This document shows positions 60,273 through 64,000 of a stretch of 64,000 bases of DNA, piece after piece (the first letter of the stretch is position 1; each line of letters starts with the position of its first letter). Position numbers and translations under genes: made by a program. The stretch is from Phycisphaerae bacterium (GTDB taxonomy: Bacteria > Planctomycetota > Phycisphaerae > Phycisphaerales > UBA1924): positions 123,212 to 187,211 of the forward strand of contig JAUIHS010000009.1 in NCBI GenBank assembly GCA_030432255.1, given 5' to 3'. Under the pieces are notes generated by a model. The model had not been told where the DNA came from. It saw only the letters and a list, made by a program, of their open reading frames with translations, and did not search any database.

Positions 60273-61649
60273 ATGAACGACCTCTGGTCATCCCGTCGCC
60301 AGGAGGCCCGCGAAGCCGTTGCTCCACTCGCACTGCGCATGCGGCCGCGCTCGCTGCATGAGTACGCCGGCCAGCACCACATCATCGGTGCGTCGGACCA
60401 GCCCCCCACTCTCCTCCGCCGCATGATCAGTGCGGGGACGCTCACCTCACTCATCCTGCACGGGCCGCCCGGCACCGGCAAGACCACGCTTGCACAGGTC
60501 ATCGCCAACGAAACCGGTCGCCACATGGTCCGCGAGAATGCCGCCGCCGTCGGCGTGAAGCGCATCCGCGAGATCCTCGAGGACGCGGCCCGCCGTATCG
60601 AAGAGACCGATGGAAGCCCCGACGGTCGCACCATCCTCTTCCTCGACGAAATCCACCGATTCACCAAGGCGCAACAGGACGTGCTCCTCGGCGATGTCGA
60701 ACGCGGCATCATCACCCTCATCGGCGCTACCACCGAGAACCCGCTCTTCGCTGTCAACGCCGCGCTGGTCAGCCGAAGCACGCTCTTCCGACTCGAACCC
60801 CTCTCCGATGACGACATCACTGAGGTCCTGCGACAGGCCATCGCCGATCCACAGCGCGGCTACGGTAGCCGGAACATCACCGTCGATGACGACGCCATGG
60901 CGCATTGGGCCGCGATGTCCGACGGCGACGCCCGCCGAGCTCTGAATGCCCTCGAAGTCGCCGTACTCAGCGGCGGTGCCGATCCGGTGCACATCGACCT
61001 CGCAACCGCCCAGGAGTCCATCCAGCACAAGGCGATCGTGTACGACGGCACGGGGGATGAGCATTACGACGCCATCAGCGCGATGATCAAGTCCGTACGC
61101 GGGTGCGACCCGGACGCGGCGGTCTACTGGATCGCCGTCATGCTCGAAGCAGGCGAGGACCCCCGCTTCATCGCGCGCCGCCTGGCCATTCTGGCCAGCG
61201 AGGACATCGGCAACGCCGATCCCCGCGCGATTGTGATCGCTGATTCCTGCTGGTCACTCGTCGAGCGGATCGGGATGCCCGAGTGCCGCATCCCGCTGAG
61301 CCAGTGCGCGACGTACTTGGCGCTCGCCCCCAAGTCCAACGCCGCCTACGTCGCGATCGATGAGGCGATGGCTGATGTCCGCGAAGGCCGGACGCGGCCA
61401 ATCCCCGTGTTCCTTCGGGACGGGAACAAGCCGCATTCCGAGGGTTCAGCGCGTGACGGCCGGGGGTACGAGTACAGCCATAACGCGTCGATGCGGACCT
61501 CGATCGGCGGGATCACCGGGCAGGACTACCTCGGCGTGGATCGCCGGTATTACCGGCCGCTGGACATCGGAGCCGAGCGCGTGCTCCGGGAACGGCTTGA
61601 CGAGGTGCAGAGAGCCCGCCGGGACGCCGAAACGGGGGATGGCGATTGA
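60273..61649 (+). CDS. rarA: replication-associated recombination protein A (RarA/MgsA)
   Basis: A 458-residue AAA+ ATPase that acts at stalled replication forks, related to clamp loaders and WRNIP1. Walker A is LHGPPGTGKTTLAQVIANET, Walker B is ILFLDEIHRFTKAQQD, sensor 1 is IGATTENP, and the arginine finger lies in NAALVSRSTLFRLEPL. The C-terminal tetramerisation part has IARRLAILASEDIGNADP and FLRDGNKPHSEGSARDGRGY. No ribosome binding site; it follows a 7-base-period tract and a -10 box. Confidence 0.94.
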   Translation: MNDLWSSRRQEAREAVAPLALRMRPRSLHEYAGQHHIIGASDQPPTLLRRMISAGTLTSLILHGPPGTGKTTLAQVIANETGRHMVRENAAAVGVKRIREILEDAARRIEETDGSPDGRTILFLDEIHRFTKAQQDVLLGDVERGIITLIGATTENPLFAVNAALVSRSTLFRLEPLSDDDITEVLRQAIADPQRGYGSRNITVDDDAMAHWAAMSDGDARRALNALEVAVLSGGADPVHIDLATAQESIQHKAIVYDGTGDEHYDAISAMIKSVRGCDPDAAVYWIAVMLEAGEDPRFIARRLAILASEDIGNADPRAIVIADSCWSLVERIGMPECRIPLSQCATYLALAPKSNAAYVAIDEAMADVREGRTRPIPVFLRDGNKPHSEGSARDGRGYEYSHNASMRTSIGGITGQDYLGVDRRYYRPLDIGAERVLRERLDEVQRARRDAETGDGD

Positions 61650-61694
61650 ACACGATCTTTACACAACCGAAACGTGACCACCGCGTGATATCCC

Positions 61695-61700
61695 TAGCAT
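61695..61700 (+). promoter_or_regulatory. -10 box of the phoB-type gene
   Basis: TAGCAT ends eight bases before ATG 61708. Either that ATG is a leaderless start or the transcript carries a 60-base leader with AGAGGA before ATG 61768. Confidence 0.4.
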
Positions 61701-61767
61701 CTCCGCCATGTCACACGGTACGAGCGAGTTGACGACCAAGGCGTATCCCGAGAGCAAGAGGAACCGA

Positions 61768-62472
61768 ATGATGCAGCCGAGCGTCCTGATCGTCGAAGAC
61801 GACAGCGACATTGCGGGACTGATCGAGTTCAACGTGGCTCGGGAAGGCTATCGCACGCAGGTCACGCACTCGGGTGTCGTCGCGATGGAGATCATCGCCA
61901 AGGACCGCCCCGACCTCGTGATCCTCGACATCATGCTGCCGGACCTCGACGGCCTCGAGGTCTGCCGCCGACTCAAGTCCGACGCGGTCACCGATGACAT
62001 CTGCATCATCATGGTCTCGGCCAAGGGTGAAGAGGCCGACGTCGTCGCCGGTCTCGAACTCGGTGCGGATGACTATGTCACCAAGCCCTTCAGCCCTCGG
62101 GTGCTCCTCGCACGAATGAAGTCCGTGCTCAGGCGCCGGCCCGCCGAACCCTCCGACCGCATCATCCTCGATGACGGCAACCTCATCATCGATCCCGCGC
62201 GGCATGAGACCATCGTTAACGGCAAGACCGTCGACCTGACCCTCACCCAGTACGAGATTCTCCACTACCTCGCTCGACGCCCGGGATTCGTCCGCACCAG
62301 GCAGCAGATCGTCTCGGCCGTTCGCGGCGACGACACCATCCTCTCCGGCCGCGCCATTGACGTCCATGTCGCCGGACTCCGGCAGAAGCTCAAGGGACAC
62401 GGCAAACTCATCGAGACCGTGCGCGGCGTCGGATACCGCATCGCAGAGCGACTGAGCCCTGAAGTGGACTGA
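61768..62472 (+). CDS. phoB: PhoB-type response regulator
   Basis: About 234 residues from ATG 61768, which is preceded by AGAGGA; ATG 61708 would add 20 residues. The receiver has SVLIVEDDSDIAGLI, phosphoacceptor VILDIMLPDLDG, and DDYVTKPFSPRVLLARM. The OmpR/PhoB winged helix has LTLTQYEILHYLARRPGFV, AIDVHVAGLRQKLKG and VRGVGYRI. The following gene is a PhoR-type kinase, so phosphate control is likely, though another signal is possible; no phosphate transporter is in the window. Confidence 0.9.
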   Translation: MMQPSVLIVEDDSDIAGLIEFNVAREGYRTQVTHSGVVAMEIIAKDRPDLVILDIMLPDLDGLEVCRRLKSDAVTDDICIIMVSAKGEEADVVAGLELGADDYVTKPFSPRVLLARMKSVLRRRPAEPSDRIILDDGNLIIDPARHETIVNGKTVDLTLTQYEILHYLARRPGFVRTRQQIVSAVRGDDTILSGRAIDVHVAGLRQKLKGHGKLIETVRGVGYRIAERLSPEVD

Positions 62473-62505
62473 ACGCCTCCGGCGCGCGCCCCTGACGGTC
62501 GTCCC

Positions 62506-62511
62506 TACAAT
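62506..62511 (+). promoter_or_regulatory. -10 box, leaderless start of the phoR-type gene
   Basis: TACAAT ends eight bases before ATG 62519, in the 46-base spacer between phoB and phoR; it gives the kinase its own promoter. Confidence 0.5.
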
Positions 62512-62518
62512 ATGAGCC

Positions 62519-64000
62519 ATGCCGTACGAACCGCCGCTGCGCACCCACCGCAGTTCCAGTTCGCTGATTCTCCGAATCGCGATTCTCGCCGTCCTGGCGG
62601 AAGTCGGGGCTGCAACTCTGCTCATCATCGTGCTTCCGGAGAGTGCACCCGCGCCCAGTGCCGTCAACGGGCTCATTCTCCTCAACTTCGGCATCAGCGC
62701 ACTCATCACGCTCACCGTGCTCTGGATGCTCGGCCTGAGATTGCGACGCGAGACCCGCGGCGTCGCCCGCACCGCCCGCCGCCTTGCCGAGACGGACTTC
62801 GAATTCCAGCCATCCCGCCCCACCATTCTCGAGCTTGCTGAACTGACGTCCACCCTTGATGGCATGGCGCTCCAGCTCACGGAGCATCTCCAGGCCCTCA
62901 ACACGCAGCGCAGCGAGCAGGCCGCCGTGCTCCGCTCCATCGACATCGGCCTCATCGCCATCGATCGCGAACAGCAGGTGCTGAGCATGAACCGGTCAGC
63001 GCTGGGCATGTTCGGCATCCACGGAAGCGAAGTTCGCGGCAGACTCCTCCAGGAGATCATCAACGAACCCGAACTGAATGACTTCGTGACGGATGCCCTC
63101 GAAGACCCCACGACACCAGCCGTCGAATTCCATCTCATGGACCGACGAGAGATTACCGTCCGCGCCTCCGCCGGTGACCTGCGCAATGCCCGAAACGAGA
63201 TCGTCGGAATCGTCATCGTGCTCAACGACGTCACCAAGATCCGACGCCTTGAATCCATGCGCAGTGACTTCGCAGCGAACGTCTCACACGAACTCCGCAC
63301 GCCCATGACCAACATCAAGGGGTACACGGAGACGCTCCTGGATACCGACCTCGTCGACCAGGAACAGACCCGCGACTTCCTCAAGGTCATCGCCCGCAAT
63401 GCCAATCGTCTCGGCGCCATCGTCGAGGACATGATGGCGCTTGCTCGACTTGATCGCGTTGAATCGCTTGAGTCCTTCGACCCCAAGACCGTCAGTTTGC
63501 GGGATGTCACAGAAGGGGCCATTCACGCTCTGACACAGGAGTCAGAGGTCAAGTCGATGACGATCAGCAATGCAATCGATGCCGCCGATCGCGCATTCGG
63601 GAATGCCCAGATGATCGAGCAGGCGCTCCTCAACCTCATCTCGAACGCCATCAAGTACACCCCAATCGGAACCTGTATCACCATCTCGGCTCGCACCATC
63701 CTCATGGATGACGAGGGTGAAGAACTGTCGGCAGACCATGGAAGCGAGGCACCCCTGCCGAGGCCGGGCATCGCCATCACCGTCGAGGATCAGGGGCCCG
63801 GGATCGCCCGCGAACACCTGCCGCGAATCTTCGAGCGCTTCTACCGCGTCGACAAGGCGAGATCGCGCGAGGCTGGAGGAACCGGCCTGGGCCTCGCGAT
63901 CGTCAAGCACATCGCCCTTGTTCATGGGGGTTCCGTTAAGGCGGCCAGCACAGTCGGCAAGGGGAGCAGGTTCACCATGATCCTGCCTCAGCCTCGCTAG
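62519..64000 (+). CDS. phoR: PhoR-type membrane sensor histidine kinase
   Basis: A 493-residue kinase whose TAG is the last codon of the window. Two membrane helices (about 16-38 and 47-72) flank a very short external loop. A HAMP-like linker and a PAS domain (about 135-240) follow. HisKA has DFAANVSHELRTPMTNIKGY with the phosphoacceptor His. The ATPase domain has ALLNLISNAIKYTP, EDQGPGIAREHLPRIFERFY and GGTGLGLAIVKHI. The short periplasmic loop is like that of PhoR, which senses phosphate through the transporter rather than directly. Confidence 0.92.
   Translation: MPYEPPLRTHRSSSSLILRIAILAVLAEVGAATLLIIVLPESAPAPSAVNGLILLNFGISALITLTVLWMLGLRLRRETRGVARTARRLAETDFEFQPSRPTILELAELTSTLDGMALQLTEHLQALNTQRSEQAAVLRSIDIGLIAIDREQQVLSMNRSALGMFGIHGSEVRGRLLQEIINEPELNDFVTDALEDPTTPAVEFHLMDRREITVRASAGDLRNARNEIVGIVIVLNDVTKIRRLESMRSDFAANVSHELRTPMTNIKGYTETLLDTDLVDQEQTRDFLKVIARNANRLGAIVEDMMALARLDRVESLESFDPKTVSLRDVTEGAIHALTQESEVKSMTISNAIDAADRAFGNAQMIEQALLNLISNAIKYTPIGTCITISARTILMDDEGEELSADHGSEAPLPRPGIAITVEDQGPGIAREHLPRIFERFYRVDKARSREAGGTGLGLAIVKHIALVHGGSVKAASTVGKGSRFTMILPQPR

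Noticed and set aside
61650..61707. Pho box upstream of phoB
   Set aside because: TTTACA and a distant AACGTGA do not form the paired repeats of known PhoB or PhoP sites.

Overview
The window is high-GC bacterial chromosome with densely packed, mostly short operons on both strands. Several features point to a planctomycete, most likely of the Phycisphaerae type. Three secreted proteins end in a dockerin-like pair of calcium loops beginning with a C-P-G/H-D motif. There is a VPAPG-type PEP-CTERM tail, a prepilin-like protein with an FTLVELLVV segment, a ThuA-domain protein, a DUF1573 lipoprotein and tandem amidohydrolases. This assignment is inference from protein style; there is no rRNA in the window.

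Layout. 1-2.6 kb: start of an unidentified minus-strand gene, tRNA-Val, glutamate dehydrogenase and pseudouridine-5'-phosphate glycosidase. 2.6-2.95 kb: a gene-free stretch that looks like a structured RNA ending in a strong intrinsic terminator. 2.9-7.8 kb: a secreted nuclease/phosphatase-fold protein, a membrane transglutaminase-like protein, and a RedB-like thioredoxin-fold protein coupled to a hybrid sensor kinase. 7.9-14 kb: tRNA-Ser with promoter and terminator, a large exported coiled-coil protein broken by a frameshift, and a PAS-GAF-PAS-GGDEF-EAL protein. 14.2-20 kb: an acyl-CoA ligase, a VOC protein divergent from an iron-sulfur-type HTH regulator, an FG-GAP protein, a membrane LytTR regulator and a PEP-CTERM protein. 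20-31 kb: ThuA protein, metallophosphoesterase, a cysteine dioxygenase/NIF3/M20 peptidase/methyltransferase cluster, a short UvrC, an HD-GYP protein and a possible c-type cytochrome. 31.5-41 kb: a coiled-coil lipoprotein, an aldo/keto reductase with two amidohydrolase-family proteins, a UDP-sugar dehydrogenase and a pseudopilin. 41-49 kb: a methyltransferase, two paralogous subtilases with P domain and dockerin flanking dihydrolipoamide dehydrogenase, and a LolD/MacB-type ATPase. 49-64 kb: a candidate small RNA, RuvC, an NtrC-type regulator, a DUF1573 lipoprotein, a DUF481 protein, a Sua5/ChrA/SpoU/parvulin cluster, a zinc-ribbon membrane protein next to a polymorphic-toxin-like nuclease, RarA, and a PhoB/PhoR-type pair whose last codon is the last base of the window.

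Beyond the genes, the most unusual signals are in the intergenic DNA. About a dozen genes lack a Shine-Dalgarno sequence and instead carry a TAnnnT -10 hexamer ending 7-8 bases before the start codon, which implies leaderless transcription; other genes have conventional ribosome binding sites. Four intergenic tracts are written in 7-base periods with different unit sequences, one of them running in register into a -10 box and start codon. Two copies of a roughly 40-base palindromic element with conserved arms sit beside two of these tracts. A promoter directly facing an intrinsic terminator with a C(UUCG)G loop marks a candidate 63-nt RNA. All functional assignments are from motif recognition by eye; no database search was run.
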